Notes under the pieces: generated by a model
The model's input: the letters and a program-made list of their open reading frames with translations, nothing else
What the model was told of the DNA's origin: nothing
The model's database searches: none
Program-made: the position numbers and the translations under genes
In this document: in pieces, positions 7,757-16,649 of the stretch
Numbering within the stretch: the stretch's first letter is position 1
Layout of the letters: each line of letters opens with the position of its first letter
Assembly (NCBI RefSeq): GCF_020172085.1
Contig: NZ_JAIVAT010000003.1
Coordinates: forward strand, 806,001 to 870,000
Direction of reading: 5' to 3'
Source of the DNA: Rossellomorea aquimaris
GTDB lineage: Bacteria; Bacillota; Bacilli; Bacillales; Bacillaceae_B
DNA length: 64,000 nucleotides

Positions 7757-8572
7757 ATGAATTACGAAAACATTCAAAATGCAGCCAATCACTTGAAAAA
7801 TCAATACACAGGTCAGCCGAAGGTCGGATTGATCCTTGGATCTGGACTAGGTGTTCTTGCAGATGAAATCCAAAACGCTGTGAAAATTCCTTATAAAGAA
7901 ATTCCTGATTTCCCTGTTTCCACTGTGGCAGGACATGCAGGGCAGCTGGTGTTCGGACAATTATCCGGACAGGAAGTCGTCGCTATGCAAGGTCGCTTTC
8001 ATTACTATGAAGGGTATGGATTCGATAAAGTGACATTCCCGGTTCGCGTCATGAAAGAATTAGGAGTGGAAGTTCTGATTGTGACGAATGCAGCCGGCGG
8101 AGTAAACGAAAGCTTCCAGGCAGGGGACTTGATGCTCATTTCAGATCATATCAACAATATGGGAGGCAATCCTCTCATTGGAGCGAATGACTCCCGCTTA
8201 GGGCCGAGATTCCCTGATATGTCAGAAGCATATTGTAAAGAACTTCGTCAAAAAGCGAAAGAAATCGCTGGGAAACTATCCATTGAAGTACAGGAAGGTG
8301 TCTATGTAGGAAATACCGGTCCTACGTATGAAACACCTGCTGAAGTTCGCCTTGCCCGTACCCTTGGCGGTGACGCAGTAGGGATGTCAACTGTACCAGA
8401 AGTCATCGTGGCTCGTCATGCTGGAATCAAGGTACTAGGAATTTCATGCATTTCAAATATGGCAGCTGGAATCCTTGATCAACCTCTTTCACATGATGAA
8501 GTCATGGAAACAACGGAAATGGTACGTGCTAACTTCCTTTCATATGTAAAAGAAATCGTGAAATCTTTATAA
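7757..8572 (+). CDS. punA: purine-nucleoside phosphorylase
   Basis: Phosphorolysis of guanosine and inosine nucleosides to base plus (deoxy)ribose-1-phosphate; the trimeric PNP class (pupG in B. subtilis). 271 aa with phosphate-binding GLILGSGLG, RFHYYEGY and VTNAAGGVN, and the base-binding region CISNMAAG. The first ATG (7751) is only 2 bases from the GGAG ribosome binding site; the ATG at 7757 is at 8 bases and is chosen. Between deoB and pdp, so its product feeds directly to DeoB. Confidence 0.95.
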   Translation: MNYENIQNAANHLKNQYTGQPKVGLILGSGLGVLADEIQNAVKIPYKEIPDFPVSTVAGHAGQLVFGQLSGQEVVAMQGRFHYYEGYGFDKVTFPVRVMKELGVEVLIVTNAAGGVNESFQAGDLMLISDHINNMGGNPLIGANDSRLGPRFPDMSEAYCKELRQKAKEIAGKLSIEVQEGVYVGNTGPTYETPAEVRLARTLGGDAVGMSTVPEVIVARHAGIKVLGISCISNMAAGILDQPLSHDEVMETTEMVRANFLSYVKEIVKSL

Positions 8573-8603
8573 TAATTGAAATTTACAAGAGTGGGTGAAA
8601 ACA

Positions 8604-9908
8604 ATGAGAATGGTTGACTTAATTGAGAAAAAGCGTGAAGGAAAAGAATTGTCTACTGAAGAAATCAAGTTCATCGTGGAAGGTTATACAGATGGAACGA
8701 TCCCTGATTATCAGGTAAGTGCCCTTACAATGGCTATTTTCTTCAAAGATATGAGCGATAGAGAACGTGCAGACTTAACGATGGCGATGGTAGAATCAGG
8801 CGACCAAATTGATTTATCTGCCATTGAAGGCATTAAAGTGGATAAGCACTCCACAGGCGGTGTTGGTGATACAACCACACTTGTACTTGGACCACTCGTG
8901 GCATCCGTCGGTGTTCCTGTTGCGAAAATGAGCGGAAGAGGACTGGGGCACACTGGAGGAACCATCGACAAGCTTGAATCTGTAGAAGGATTTCACGTAG
9001 AAATCGAAAACGATGAGTTCATCCGCTTGGTGAATAAGAATAAATTGGCGGTCATTGGCCAAAGCGGGAACTTGACCCCTGCTGATAAAAAACTTTACTC
9101 ATTGCGTGATGTAACAGCAACGGTCAACAGCATTCCCTTAATTGCAAGCTCAATTATGAGTAAAAAAATCGCAGCAGGTGCAGATGCGATCGTCCTTGAT
9201 GTCAAGACCGGTGCAGGTGCCTTCATGAAGACGCTGGACGATTCGAAGGACCTTGCTACAGCAATGGTGAACATCGGAAACAATGTTGGAAGAAAAACGA
9301 TGGCGGTCATTTCCGATATGAGCCAGCCTCTTGGATACGCCATCGGGAACGCGCTTGAAGTGAAGGAAGCGATCGATACGTTAAAAGGAGAAGGTCCGGA
9401 AGATTTAACAGAACTTTGTCTTACTCTTGGAAGCCATATGGTATTCCTTGCGGAGAAAGCCTCGACTTTAGAAGAAGCAAGAGCGTTATTACAAAAAGCC
9501 ATCGAAGACGGATCGGCTCTTGAGAACTTCAAGGTATTCCTTGAATCACAAGGTGGAGATCCTACCGTAGTGGATGAACCATCCAAGCTTCCACAAGCAA
9601 AGTACAAAATCGAGCTTGAAGCGAAACAGGATGGCTATGTGTCTGAAATTGTGGCCGATGCTGTCGGAACGGCTGCCATGTGGTTGGGTGCAGGACGCGC
9701 GACGAAGGATTCTGTCATTGACCTGGCAGTAGGACTGGAGCTTCGTAAAAAGATCGGAGATGCCGTCAAAGCCGGTGAATCGCTTGCAACCATTTACAGT
9801 AATGACGAAAACATCGACAATGTGAAAGAAAAGTTATATGAAAGCATTAAAGTGACAGATGAACATGTAGAAGCACCTACGTTGATTCATACTGAAATCA
9901 CAGGGTGA
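8604..9908 (+). CDS. pdp: pyrimidine-nucleoside phosphorylase
   Basis: Cleaves uridine and thymidine with phosphate. 434 aa; the family signature [16 protein letters not shown] (residues ~108-123), the phosphate loop [13 protein letters not shown] and the substrate motif [15 protein letters not shown] are intact. Start at ATG 8604 by alignment with B. subtilis Pdp (MRMVD...); a GTG 9 bases upstream is less likely. In B. subtilis pdp lies with dra-nupC elsewhere; here it sits with the purine phosphorylase and mutase, making a compact ribose-1-phosphate salvage unit. A strong terminator follows. Confidence 0.96.
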   Translation: MRMVDLIEKKREGKELSTEEIKFIVEGYTDGTIPDYQVSALTMAIFFKDMSDRERADLTMAMVESGDQIDLSAIEGIKVDKHSTGGVGDTTTLVLGPLVASVGVPVAKMSGRGLGHTGGTIDKLESVEGFHVEIENDEFIRLVNKNKLAVIGQSGNLTPADKKLYSLRDVTATVNSIPLIASSIMSKKIAAGADAIVLDVKTGAGAFMKTLDDSKDLATAMVNIGNNVGRKTMAVISDMSQPLGYAIGNALEVKEAIDTLKGEGPEDLTELCLTLGSHMVFLAEKASTLEEARALLQKAIEDGSALENFKVFLESQGGDPTVVDEPSKLPQAKYKIELEAKQDGYVSEIVADAVGTAAMWLGAGRATKDSVIDLAVGLELRKKIGDAVKAGESLATIYSNDENIDNVKEKLYESIKVTDEHVEAPTLIHTEITG

Positions 9909-9923
9909 TTCATCATTTTGATC

Positions 9924-9970
9924 GAGGCCTTTGCCGAGAGGATTATTTCTCTTCGGCAGAGGCTTTTTTT
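9924..9970 (+). terminator. terminator after pdp
   Basis: GAGGCCTTTGCCGAGAG pairs with CTCTTCGGCAGAGGCTTT (one bulge), followed by a T-run. Confidence 0.85.
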
Positions 9971-10012
9971 ATTTGGAATAATGGGTGTGGGATTTCTATT
10001 TTTTACATTAAA

Positions 10013-10121
10013 ACGCAATTAAGGGTGGAATTGACGCAATAGTTGTAAAAATGACGCAATTCGTGATTGAAACGACGCAATAAATTAAAAAATGACGGAA
10101 TCAAGATAGAAAACAACGCAA
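10013..10121. repeat. second helically phased GACGCAA array, six copies at 20/21 bp
   Basis: ACGCAA begins at 10013, 10034, 10054, 10075, 10095 (as ACGGAA) and 10116: spacings 21, 20, 21, 20, 21. Most copies extend to (T/C)GACGCAAT. Spacers are AT-rich and unrelated to each other and to the array at 2658. It lies in the 472-bp gap between pdp and dacF, after the pdp terminator and ~180 bp before the dacF promoter. Between the array and the promoter I see nothing further. Confidence 0.85.
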
Positions 10122-10302
10122 TTAACAAATAAAGCAATTTCTTTTCATTATGCATGCGGCATCAAAGGACGTTCAAAGTCCAATCCTCAAGCAATATAAT
10201 AAATTCTCAGATTCAACTTAATCGTACCTCTTGATAAAAACAAATCAGCCTTACAATCTCCACATGCTTCGCTTTTTCTCGCCCACTTTTTTACCAATGA
10301 TT

Positions 10303-10331
10303 GTATAAAAATGATGCAGTTGGAAAAAATG
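10303..10331 (+). promoter_or_regulatory. sigma-F (or sigma-G) promoter of dacF
   Basis: GTATA, 14 bases, then GGAAAAAATG: matches the forespore consensus GYATA and GGNRANANT. It ends 50 bases before the dacF start. Forespore control of dacF is known in B. subtilis. Confidence 0.6.
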
Positions 10332-10380
10332 GATCTATGAGTATTGAATTTTAACGAGATTTTGATTGGAGGACAGTTGG

Positions 10381-11547
10381 ATGAACCGTTTAGCGTATAT
10401 AGTAGTGACATTTGTTTTGACAGCTTTTCTTTTTCCTGCGACGGGATTTGCCCAGGAGAATAAATCTGAATTGGCTGATGTGGCAAAATCAGCGATATTG
10501 ATTGAGCGTGATACAGGATCGGTGCTTTACGAAAAGAATAGCCATGAAAAACTGGCACCAGCGTCCATGACGAAAATCATGACGATGACCCTGATCATGG
10601 AAGCACTTGAAAAAGGTCAAATAAAGTGGGATGACAAAGTTCGTGCAAGTGAATATGCTGCGTCGATGGGAGGATCACAAATTTTCCTCGAGCCTGGTGA
10701 AAGCATGTCTGTTGAAGAGATGTTGAAGGGAATCGCCATAGGATCGGCCAATGATGCATCAGTAGCCATGGCAGAGTATATCGCGGGCAGTGAAGAAGCC
10801 TTTGTTGAGAAGATGAACAAAAAGGCAAAAGAATTAGGGTTAAAAGAGACTCATTTCAAAAACCCTACAGGTCTGCCTTCGAAAGATCATTACAGTTCGG
10901 CACATGATATGTCCATGATGGCCAAGGAACTTCTGAAATACGAAGGGATCACAAAATTCACCGGAAGCTACGAATCGTATTTACGCGAAGGGTCGGATAA
11001 AAAATTCTGGCTAGTGAATACCAATAAGTTAGTCCGCTTCTATGACGGAGTAGACGGATTGAAAACGGGCTTCACGAATGAAGCGAAGTATTGTCTGACA
11101 GCAACGGCAAAGAAAGACAATATGAGAGTGATTGCGGTGGTGTTCGGTGCCCCTACACCAAAGGAGCGGAACAATGAGGTCAGTAAAATGCTGGATTATG
11201 CCTTCAATCAGTATGCAACCAAACCTCTCTTCAAGAAAGGGGATTCCCTGGCAGAGGTGAAGCTTTCAAAAGGGAAGGAAAATAGGGTGGAGGCCGTGAC
11301 GGATGAGCCAATCTCCCTTCTGACGCAGAAAGGGGAAAAGCTGGATGGGATCAAACAAAAGATCACCCTTTCAAAAGACTTGAAAGCCCCTATCAAAAAA
11401 GGAGACAAAGTCGGGACGCTCGTCGTGACGAATAAAGGGAAAAAAGTAGTGGAAAGCACCCTTGTGGCCAAGAGAGATGTAAGTGAGGCAGGCTGGTGGG
11501 GATTATATAAGAGATCTTTTGGTCTGTTCACGAAAGTAGGAAAGTAG
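10381..11547 (+). CDS. dacF: sporulation D-alanyl-D-alanine carboxypeptidase DacF
   Basis: Low-molecular-mass penicillin-binding protein that trims the terminal D-Ala of peptidoglycan stem peptides and affects cross-linking of spore peptidoglycan. 388 aa; signal peptide with cleavage near GFAQE (residue ~24), active-site SMTK at 62-65, SAN at 122-124 and KTG near 225, then a C-terminal beta-rich domain and an amphipathic C-terminal helix for membrane anchoring. An upstream TTG would include the GGAGG ribosome binding site, so the ATG at 10381 is used. Lies just before spoIIA as in B. subtilis, preceded by a forespore-type promoter. Confidence 0.93.
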   Translation: MNRLAYIVVTFVLTAFLFPATGFAQENKSELADVAKSAILIERDTGSVLYEKNSHEKLAPASMTKIMTMTLIMEALEKGQIKWDDKVRASEYAASMGGSQIFLEPGESMSVEEMLKGIAIGSANDASVAMAEYIAGSEEAFVEKMNKKAKELGLKETHFKNPTGLPSKDHYSSAHDMSMMAKELLKYEGITKFTGSYESYLREGSDKKFWLVNTNKLVRFYDGVDGLKTGFTNEAKYCLTATAKKDNMRVIAVVFGAPTPKERNNEVSKMLDYAFNQYATKPLFKKGDSLAEVKLSKGKENRVEAVTDEPISLLTQKGEKLDGIKQKITLSKDLKAPIKKGDKVGTLVVTNKGKKVVESTLVAKRDVSEAGWWGLYKRSFGLFTKVGK

Positions 11548-11605
11548 TGAACGATTGAAAATAACCTCAAAATATGACGAATTCCTTCTAGTTTTGTCAC
11601 GGAGA

Positions 11606-11632
11606 AGGAATTTGATAAAAGAATAGCGAAAT
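11606..11632 (+). promoter_or_regulatory. candidate sigma-H promoter of the spoIIA operon
   Basis: AGGAATTT (-35, consensus RNAGGAWWW) is followed after ~12 bases by GCGAAAT (-10, consensus RNNGAATWW, one mismatch). Position, 37 bases before spoIIAA, fits the known sigma-H control of this operon. Confidence 0.45.
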
Positions 11633-11668
11633 GACTCACTATACGACAGAGAAGGAGGCTTTCTGATA

Positions 11669-12019
11669 GTGAGTCTTGCTATTAACTTAGAAGTCAAAAA
11701 AGATGTATTGTGTGTCCGTTTAAGTGGTGAGTTGGATCATCATACTGCTGATGAGCTTAGGGAAAAAGCTTCGAATCTGATTGAAAGTGAGAATGTGAAG
11801 CATATCATTTTGAATTTAGAAGAATTGAGCTTTATGGATAGTTCAGGTTTGGGAGTAATCCTGGGTCGATACAAGCAAATCAAACAAAAGCATGGAGAAA
11901 TGGTGGTATGTGCGATTTCCCCTTCTGTAAACCGATTATTTGAAATGTCAGGGTTGTTTAAGATCATTCGTCTTGAACCGTCTGAAGAAAATGCATTACA
12001 AAGATTGGGGGTCGCATAA
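11669..12019 (+). CDS. spoIIAA: anti-sigma-F factor antagonist SpoIIAA
   Basis: STAS-domain protein of the forespore switch. Unphosphorylated SpoIIAA binds SpoIIAB and frees sigma-F; SpoIIAB phosphorylates it and SpoIIE dephosphorylates it. 116 aa, with the phosphorylated Ser in FMDSSGLGV (residues ~56-58). Starts at GTG with AGGAGG 10 bases upstream. The stop codon is 1 base from the spoIIAB start, so expression is tightly coupled. Confidence 0.96.
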   Translation: MSLAINLEVKKDVLCVRLSGELDHHTADELREKASNLIESENVKHIILNLEELSFMDSSGLGVILGRYKQIKQKHGEMVVCAISPSVNRLFEMSGLFKIIRLEPSEENALQRLGVA

Positions 12020-12020
12020 T

Positions 12021-12464
12021 ATGAGAAATGAAATGAACATTCAATTCAGTTCGTTAAGCCAAAATGAATCCTTTGCCCGCGTGACGGTTGCGTCATTTAT
12101 TGCCCAGCTGGACCCGACCATGGATGAATTAACCGAAATCAAGACCGTCGTTTCGGAAGCCGTAACCAATGCCATCATTCACGGTTATGAAAACAGGCCT
12201 AATGGGACGGTATATATTTCTGTGATTATGGAGGAGGATGGTTATATCGATATGACCATTCGTGATGAAGGGATCGGGATTGGCGACGTAGAAGAGGCAC
12301 GCCAGCCGCTTTTCACCTCCAAACCAGAGCTTGAGCGTTCCGGTATGGGATTTACCATCATGGAGAATTTCATGGATGAAATTGAAGTGTCATCTCACCC
12401 AGGTACAGGCACCACGGTTAGATTGAAGAAGCACTTGACCAATAGTAAAGCGCTATGCAATTAA
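12021..12464 (+). CDS. spoIIAB: anti-sigma-F factor and serine kinase SpoIIAB
   Basis: Binds and inhibits sigma-F in the predivisional cell and phosphorylates SpoIIAA. 147 aa, GHKL ATPase fold: N box [11 protein letters not shown] (residues ~43-53), G1 box RDEGIGIG and G2 region [11 protein letters not shown]. Nearly identical to B. subtilis SpoIIAB through the central region. A longer open frame begins upstream inside spoIIAA but homology and gene order fix the ATG at 12021. It ends 12 bases before sigF. Confidence 0.96.
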   Translation: MRNEMNIQFSSLSQNESFARVTVASFIAQLDPTMDELTEIKTVVSEAVTNAIIHGYENRPNGTVYISVIMEEDGYIDMTIRDEGIGIGDVEEARQPLFTSKPELERSGMGFTIMENFMDEIEVSSHPGTGTTVRLKKHLTNSKALCN

Positions 12465-12476
12465 GGAGTCGTGCCC

Positions 12477-13241
12477 ATGGATGTCGAAGTGAAAAATGAA
12501 AAGGAACAGACCTTTTTGAAAGATCACGAGGTGAAAGAGCTAATCAAGAAGAGCCAGGATGGTGACCAGAGCGCAAGGGACCTGATTGTCCAAAAGAACA
12601 TGCGCTTGGTATGGTCCGTCGTCCAACGGTTTCTGAATCGTGGCTATGAGCCGGATGATCTCTTTCAGATAGGCAGTATCGGGTTGCTGAAATCAGTGGA
12701 TAAGTTCGATTTAAGCTACGATGTCAAGTTTTCGACGTATGCTGTTCCCATGATTATCGGAGAGATCCAGCGTTTCATCCGGGATGATGGAACAGTGAAG
12801 GTGAGCAGGTCCCTGAAAGAAATGGGGAATAAAATTCGTAAAGCGAAGGATGAGCTCTCCAAGAAATTCGGCAGGGTCCCAACCGTGAGTGAGCTTGCCG
12901 AGCATCTGGAATATTCCGTAGAAGAAGTGATCATGGCCCAGGAAGCGAGTCGTGCCCCTTCATCGATTCATGAAACCGTGTATGAAAATGATGGAGATCC
13001 CATTACGCTGTTGGATCAGATCGCTGATAATACGGATAACAAATGGTTTGACAAAATCGCCTTGAAAGAAGCCATCCGTGAATTGGATGATCGGGAGCGC
13101 TTAATTGTGTATTTGAGGTATTACAAAGACCAGACCCAATCCGAAGTAGCAGACCGACTGGGTATTTCACAAGTGCAGGTATCGAGGCTTGAGAAGAAGA
13201 TATTACAGACGATGAAAGATCATATGCATACAGAGTCATAG
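12477..13241 (+). CDS. sigF: RNA polymerase sigma-F
   Basis: First forespore-specific sigma factor. 254 aa with region 1.2-2 (RNMRLVWSVV-like helix; DDLFQIGSIGLLKSV), region 3, and region 4 helix-turn-helix SEVADRLGISQVQVSRLEK near the C terminus. AAGGAG lies 8 bases before the ATG; a GTG two codons upstream is too close to it. Third gene of the spoIIA operon; a strong terminator closes the operon. Confidence 0.97.
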   Translation: MDVEVKNEKEQTFLKDHEVKELIKKSQDGDQSARDLIVQKNMRLVWSVVQRFLNRGYEPDDLFQIGSIGLLKSVDKFDLSYDVKFSTYAVPMIIGEIQRFIRDDGTVKVSRSLKEMGNKIRKAKDELSKKFGRVPTVSELAEHLEYSVEEVIMAQEASRAPSSIHETVYENDGDPITLLDQIADNTDNKWFDKIALKEAIRELDDRERLIVYLRYYKDQTQSEVADRLGISQVQVSRLEKKILQTMKDHMHTES

Positions 13242-13244
13242 GCG

Positions 13245-13296
13245 AAATAACCTTGTTGGTTCAATTCCTTTTGAACCAACAAGGTTATTTTTTTTG
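13245..13296 (+). terminator. terminator after sigF
   Basis: A nearly perfect ~20-bp stem (AAATAACCTTGTTGGTTCAA with its complement) and 7-base loop, followed by eight T. It separates the spoIIA operon from spoVA. Confidence 0.92.
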
Positions 13297-13406
13297 TCAA
13301 CCGTGAGATTGAAATTGTTTCCAACTATTTGTATCGCCATCCTTATAAGCTACGTCAAATTCTCTTTGTGATCCCTTTATTTCATCTGAACACCCAGGTA
13401 GTGATT

Positions 13407-13435
13407 ACATATTTAATGTTTGTTTATCCATACTA
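13407..13435 (+). promoter_or_regulatory. sigma-G promoter of the spoVA operon
   Basis: ACATA (-35, close to GYATR) and CATACTA (-10, exact CATNNTA) separated by 17 bases, 42 bases upstream of spoVAA. Sigma-G control of spoVA is established in B. subtilis. The rest of the 236-bp gap is the sigF terminator and unassigned sequence. Confidence 0.6.
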
Positions 13436-13477
13436 TTGATACGAAGGGAAAATTATGTTTTCGGGGAAGTGAACTGG

Positions 13478-14098
13478 ATGGAAGGAAGTTTATATATACG
13501 CTTACGTCATCGTGTGCAGGTAAGGGAAGAGAGCACGGTCAAGCTTGGACAGCTTGCTCAAATCATAGCACCTGAAAAAAGTGTAGAAGACATAAGAAAC
13601 ATCCCGATCCATAAAGTGACTCCTTCTGATAAGAATATTATCGTGGTCGATGTAATGAAAGTCATTAGGGAAATTTGCAAGGAACATCCAGATTTAGATA
13701 TTCAAACGATCGGGCCGACACAAAGCATCATTGAAGTGATCTATGAGAAAAAGAAAGTCTCTCTCCCATTATTCATTGGCGTTTGGTTATTATTATTCAT
13801 CGGTGCAGCCCTGGCCATTATGAATTTCCATGAAGACGTAAGTATGAGAGAAGTTCATCAAAGGCTGTATCATTTTGTAACAGGAGGGGTCGACCCTCAT
13901 CCATTATTGTTCCAGGTTCCTTATTCGTTTGGTTTGGGCCTTGGAATGATCTTGTTCTTCAATCATGTGTTTCGTAAAAGACTTAATGAAGAGCCGAGCC
14001 CACTAGAGGTTGAAATGTTTAACTACCAGCAGGATTTAGACCAATATGTCATCATGCACGAAAATAAAGAAAGTGAGAAGAAATTGGATGACCATTAA
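13478..14098 (+). CDS. spoVAA: stage V sporulation protein AA
   Basis: Subunit of the SpoVA machinery that moves dipicolinic acid into the forespore and releases it at germination; inner spore membrane. 206 aa: soluble N-terminal domain (residues 1-~95), then two membrane segments (~95-115 around FIGVWLLLFIGAALAIMNF and ~145-170) with conserved EEPSPLEVEMFNYQ. The ATG at 13478, after a GGGGAAGTGA ribosome binding site, matches the B. subtilis start; an upstream ATT/ATG extension is not supported. Overlaps spoVAB by 11 bases. Confidence 0.94.
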   Translation: MEGSLYIRLRHRVQVREESTVKLGQLAQIIAPEKSVEDIRNIPIHKVTPSDKNIIVVDVMKVIREICKEHPDLDIQTIGPTQSIIEVIYEKKKVSLPLFIGVWLLLFIGAALAIMNFHEDVSMREVHQRLYHFVTGGVDPHPLLFQVPYSFGLGLGMILFFNHVFRKRLNEEPSPLEVEMFNYQQDLDQYVIMHENKESEKKLDDH

Positions 14099-14510
14099 TG
14101 TATTGATTACCGTATTTATCGGTTTTGCTGGTGGGCTTGCTGTAGGCTCGGGGTTTGTCGCTTTTTTAACGGTATTGGGCATTATACCTCGGTTGACACA
14201 ACTGACAAAAACAATGAAAATGATTCACTATTATGAAATGGCAGTGATTACAGGGGCCCTCTTTGGAGGATTCATCAGCCTGAATGATTATACGTTTCAC
14301 CTTTCTCCATTGGTCCTGATTCCGATCGGTCTTACGAGCGGGGTGTTTATCGGGCTGTTGGCTGCTGCGTTGACGGAAGTATTGAATGTGTTTCCCATCC
14401 TGGCCAAGCGGATTGGCATAGACGGCCAGATCGTCATTCTCATCATGGCGATCGTATTCGGGAAAATATTCGGTTCATTATTTCATTGGCTCTACTTGGT
14501 TCATCAATAA
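14088..14510 (+). CDS. spoVAB: stage V sporulation protein AB
   Basis: Small integral membrane subunit of the SpoVA dipicolinic acid channel complex. 140 aa with four to five hydrophobic helices; the conserved GLAVGSGFVAFLTVLGIIPR and LAAALTEVLNVFPILAKR segments match B. subtilis SpoVAB closely. Start at ATG 14088 inside the end of spoVAA. In B. subtilis spoVAC, spoVAD and spoVAEB come next; here the following gene is the spoVAEA homologue. Confidence 0.94.
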   Translation: MTINVLITVFIGFAGGLAVGSGFVAFLTVLGIIPRLTQLTKTMKMIHYYEMAVITGALFGGFISLNDYTFHLSPLVLIPIGLTSGVFIGLLAAALTEVLNVFPILAKRIGIDGQIVILIMAIVFGKIFGSLFHWLYLVHQ

Positions 14511-14532
14511 ATAGCAAGGGGCAGGGGTTCAT

Positions 14533-15129
14533 ATGGACAACAAAAGGAAAGTGATCCTGATTACAGACGGAGATGAATACGCCAAACGTGCCATCGAATG
14601 TGTCGCCAAAGAGTACGGAGGACGATGCATCTCAAGCTCTAAAGGGAATCCTTCTGTGCTGTCAGGACCTGAAATCGTCAAATTAATTAAAAGAGCAAAG
14701 AATGACCCTGTCTTTGTGATGTTTGATGATAGTGGATTCATAGGGGAAGGTGCTGGGGAACGTGCCCTGAAATATGTTGCAAATCATTCTGACATAGACG
14801 TTCTCGGAATCATCGCCGTGGCAAGTAAAACACGACAGGCGGAATGGACCAGAGTGGATGTATGTATTGATAAATTTGGGGATTTGACTCCTTACGGGGT
14901 GGATAAATTCGGTGTACCTGAGATGGACGTAGGCAGACTGACGGGGGATACCGTATATTGCCTGGATGAACTGGATGTCCCTGTGATTGTGGGGATTGGA
15001 GATATTGGTAAAATGGCTAAACGGGATCATTATTCACAAGGTGCGCCCATCACGAAGAAAGCAGTGGAAATCATCTTAGAAAGGAGCGGGTATCATGCCT
15101 CAAAAGACGAAAGAAACACCGATTCCTAA
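14533..15129 (+). CDS. spoVAE: stage V sporulation protein AE (SpoVAEa type)
   Basis: A 198-aa soluble protein of the SpoVAEa family, whose role in the SpoVA system is auxiliary (loss has little effect in B. subtilis). It starts [16 protein letters not shown] and has [13 protein letters not shown] and [11 protein letters not shown]. No membrane segment. It is the cytosolic AEa, not the membrane channel protein AEb. Overlaps spoVAF by 35 bases. The three genes that normally precede it (AC, AD, AEb) are missing from this locus. Confidence 0.9.
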   Translation: MDNKRKVILITDGDEYAKRAIECVAKEYGGRCISSSKGNPSVLSGPEIVKLIKRAKNDPVFVMFDDSGFIGEGAGERALKYVANHSDIDVLGIIAVASKTRQAEWTRVDVCIDKFGDLTPYGVDKFGVPEMDVGRLTGDTVYCLDELDVPVIVGIGDIGKMAKRDHYSQGAPITKKAVEIILERSGYHASKDERNTDS

Positions 15130-16573
15130 GGATTTAAAAGTCATAGAAGATTACATGAAGAATCACGTTGGACTGAACACAAGTTTTGATATCGGTGTGC
15201 GGAAATTGATGATTTTGAAAAAAGGGGTTCATTTTTACTATATAAATGGACTGACCGACGCATCCTATATCATCGAAATTGTAGAAGAACTTGTTGAAAT
15301 CAATGACCATGAAAGGGCGACAAGCCGACTATATGACATCGTACATAATCGACTTGTCCATCAATCCGTAGAACCGGTTAAAACGATCGAAGAAGCGGTG
15401 GATGAAGTGCTCTCCGGATTAATTGCCGTCTTTGTTGAAGGATATGAAGAAGCCTTGATCGTAGATGTGCGAAGTTATCCTGGAAGGCAGCCGTCAGAGC
15501 CCGATACCGAAAAGGTGGTACGCGGTTCACGTGATGGATATGTGGAGAATATTATTGTCAACACCGCTCTGACAAGACGAAGAATCCGGGATCCAAGATT
15601 ACGGTTCGAAATCTTCCGCATAGGGGAGAGATCCAAGACGGATATATCGATTGCATATATTGATGATGTGGCAAACCCGAGTTTAATCGAGGTAATAAAA
15701 AAAGAATTAAAAAGTATTAAAATCGATGGACTGACGATGGCAGATAAATCAGTAGAAGAGTTTCTGGTGAAGCAGGGGTATAACCCCTATCCATTAGTGA
15801 GATATACGGAAAGGGCGGATGTAGCGGCTACCCATTTATTAGAGGGGCATGTCTTGATTTTTGTGGATACATCCCCGAGTGTCATCATTACACCTACAAC
15901 GTTTTTTCACCACCTTCAGCACGCTGAGGAATACAGGCAGTCTCCGGCGGTCGGTACATTTGTAAGATGGACACGCTTTGTTGGGGTACTTGCTTCATTA
16001 TTCCTTTTGCCATTATGGTATTTGTTTGTTCTAGACCCATCGTTGCTTCCGGAAGTGATAAAGTATGTCGGTCCCCAAGAACAAACCAATATCCCTGTCA
16101 TCGTGCAATTATTCATCGCTGATATGGGGGTGGAAATGTTCAGGATCGCGGCGATTCATACTCCGACCCCTCTTTCTACTGCCATGGGTTTAATCGCCGC
16201 TGTATTAATCGGGCAAATTGCCATCGATGTCGGGCTGTTTCAGCCTGAAGTAATCTTATATGTAGCTGTAGCTTCAATCGGTACGTTTGCAACTCCTAGT
16301 TATGAATTAAGTGTAGCGAATAAGATGGCAAGACTTCTCCTCCTGGTGGCGGTTGCATTCTTCCATATACCAGGGTTGATGATAGGAAGTACCCTTTTCA
16401 TCCTGTATGTATCAAATATTAAATCTCTTAATACACCGTACCTTTGGCCGCTATTGCCTTTCAGTCCGAAGGCATTTATGCAGATTCTGGTCAGGAAATC
16501 GGTACCAGGGTCAAAAATTCGGCCAAGCATCGTTCAACCAAGAAATAAATACAAGCAGCCTGCGAAATCTTAG
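15095..16573 (+). CDS. spoVAF: stage V sporulation protein AF (GerA-family membrane protein)
   Basis: A 492-aa homologue of germinant-receptor A subunits (GerAA/SpoVAF family). Large N-terminal cytosolic domain (residues ~1-285) with the family motifs [18 protein letters not shown] and RDGYVENI, then about five membrane helices, including one ending in [14 protein letters not shown]. In other Bacillus SpoVAF works with FigP as an accessory ion channel amplifying germination. AAGGAG precedes the ATG. Last gene of this spoVA operon. Confidence 0.93.
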   Translation: MPQKTKETPIPKDLKVIEDYMKNHVGLNTSFDIGVRKLMILKKGVHFYYINGLTDASYIIEIVEELVEINDHERATSRLYDIVHNRLVHQSVEPVKTIEEAVDEVLSGLIAVFVEGYEEALIVDVRSYPGRQPSEPDTEKVVRGSRDGYVENIIVNTALTRRRIRDPRLRFEIFRIGERSKTDISIAYIDDVANPSLIEVIKKELKSIKIDGLTMADKSVEEFLVKQGYNPYPLVRYTERADVAATHLLEGHVLIFVDTSPSVIITPTTFFHHLQHAEEYRQSPAVGTFVRWTRFVGVLASLFLLPLWYLFVLDPSLLPEVIKYVGPQEQTNIPVIVQLFIADMGVEMFRIAAIHTPTPLSTAMGLIAAVLIGQIAIDVGLFQPEVILYVAVASIGTFATPSYELSVANKMARLLLLVAVAFFHIPGLMIGSTLFILYVSNIKSLNTPYLWPLLPFSPKAFMQILVRKSVPGSKIRPSIVQPRNKYKQPAKS

Positions 16574-16649
16574 AATATTGCAACAATTCCCGTTCTATGG
16601 TAAATTACGTTTAATTAGTCGTGGATGACAGAGGGGAATGAGATGTTGC

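Noticed and set aside
10187-10558. 123-codon minus-strand frame upstream of and inside dacF
   Set aside because: Antisense to the dacF signal-peptide and promoter region; no start signals or homology.
11940-12020. N-terminal extension of spoIIAB into spoIIAA
   Set aside because: Family alignment starts at the ATG at 12021, one base after the spoIIAA stop.
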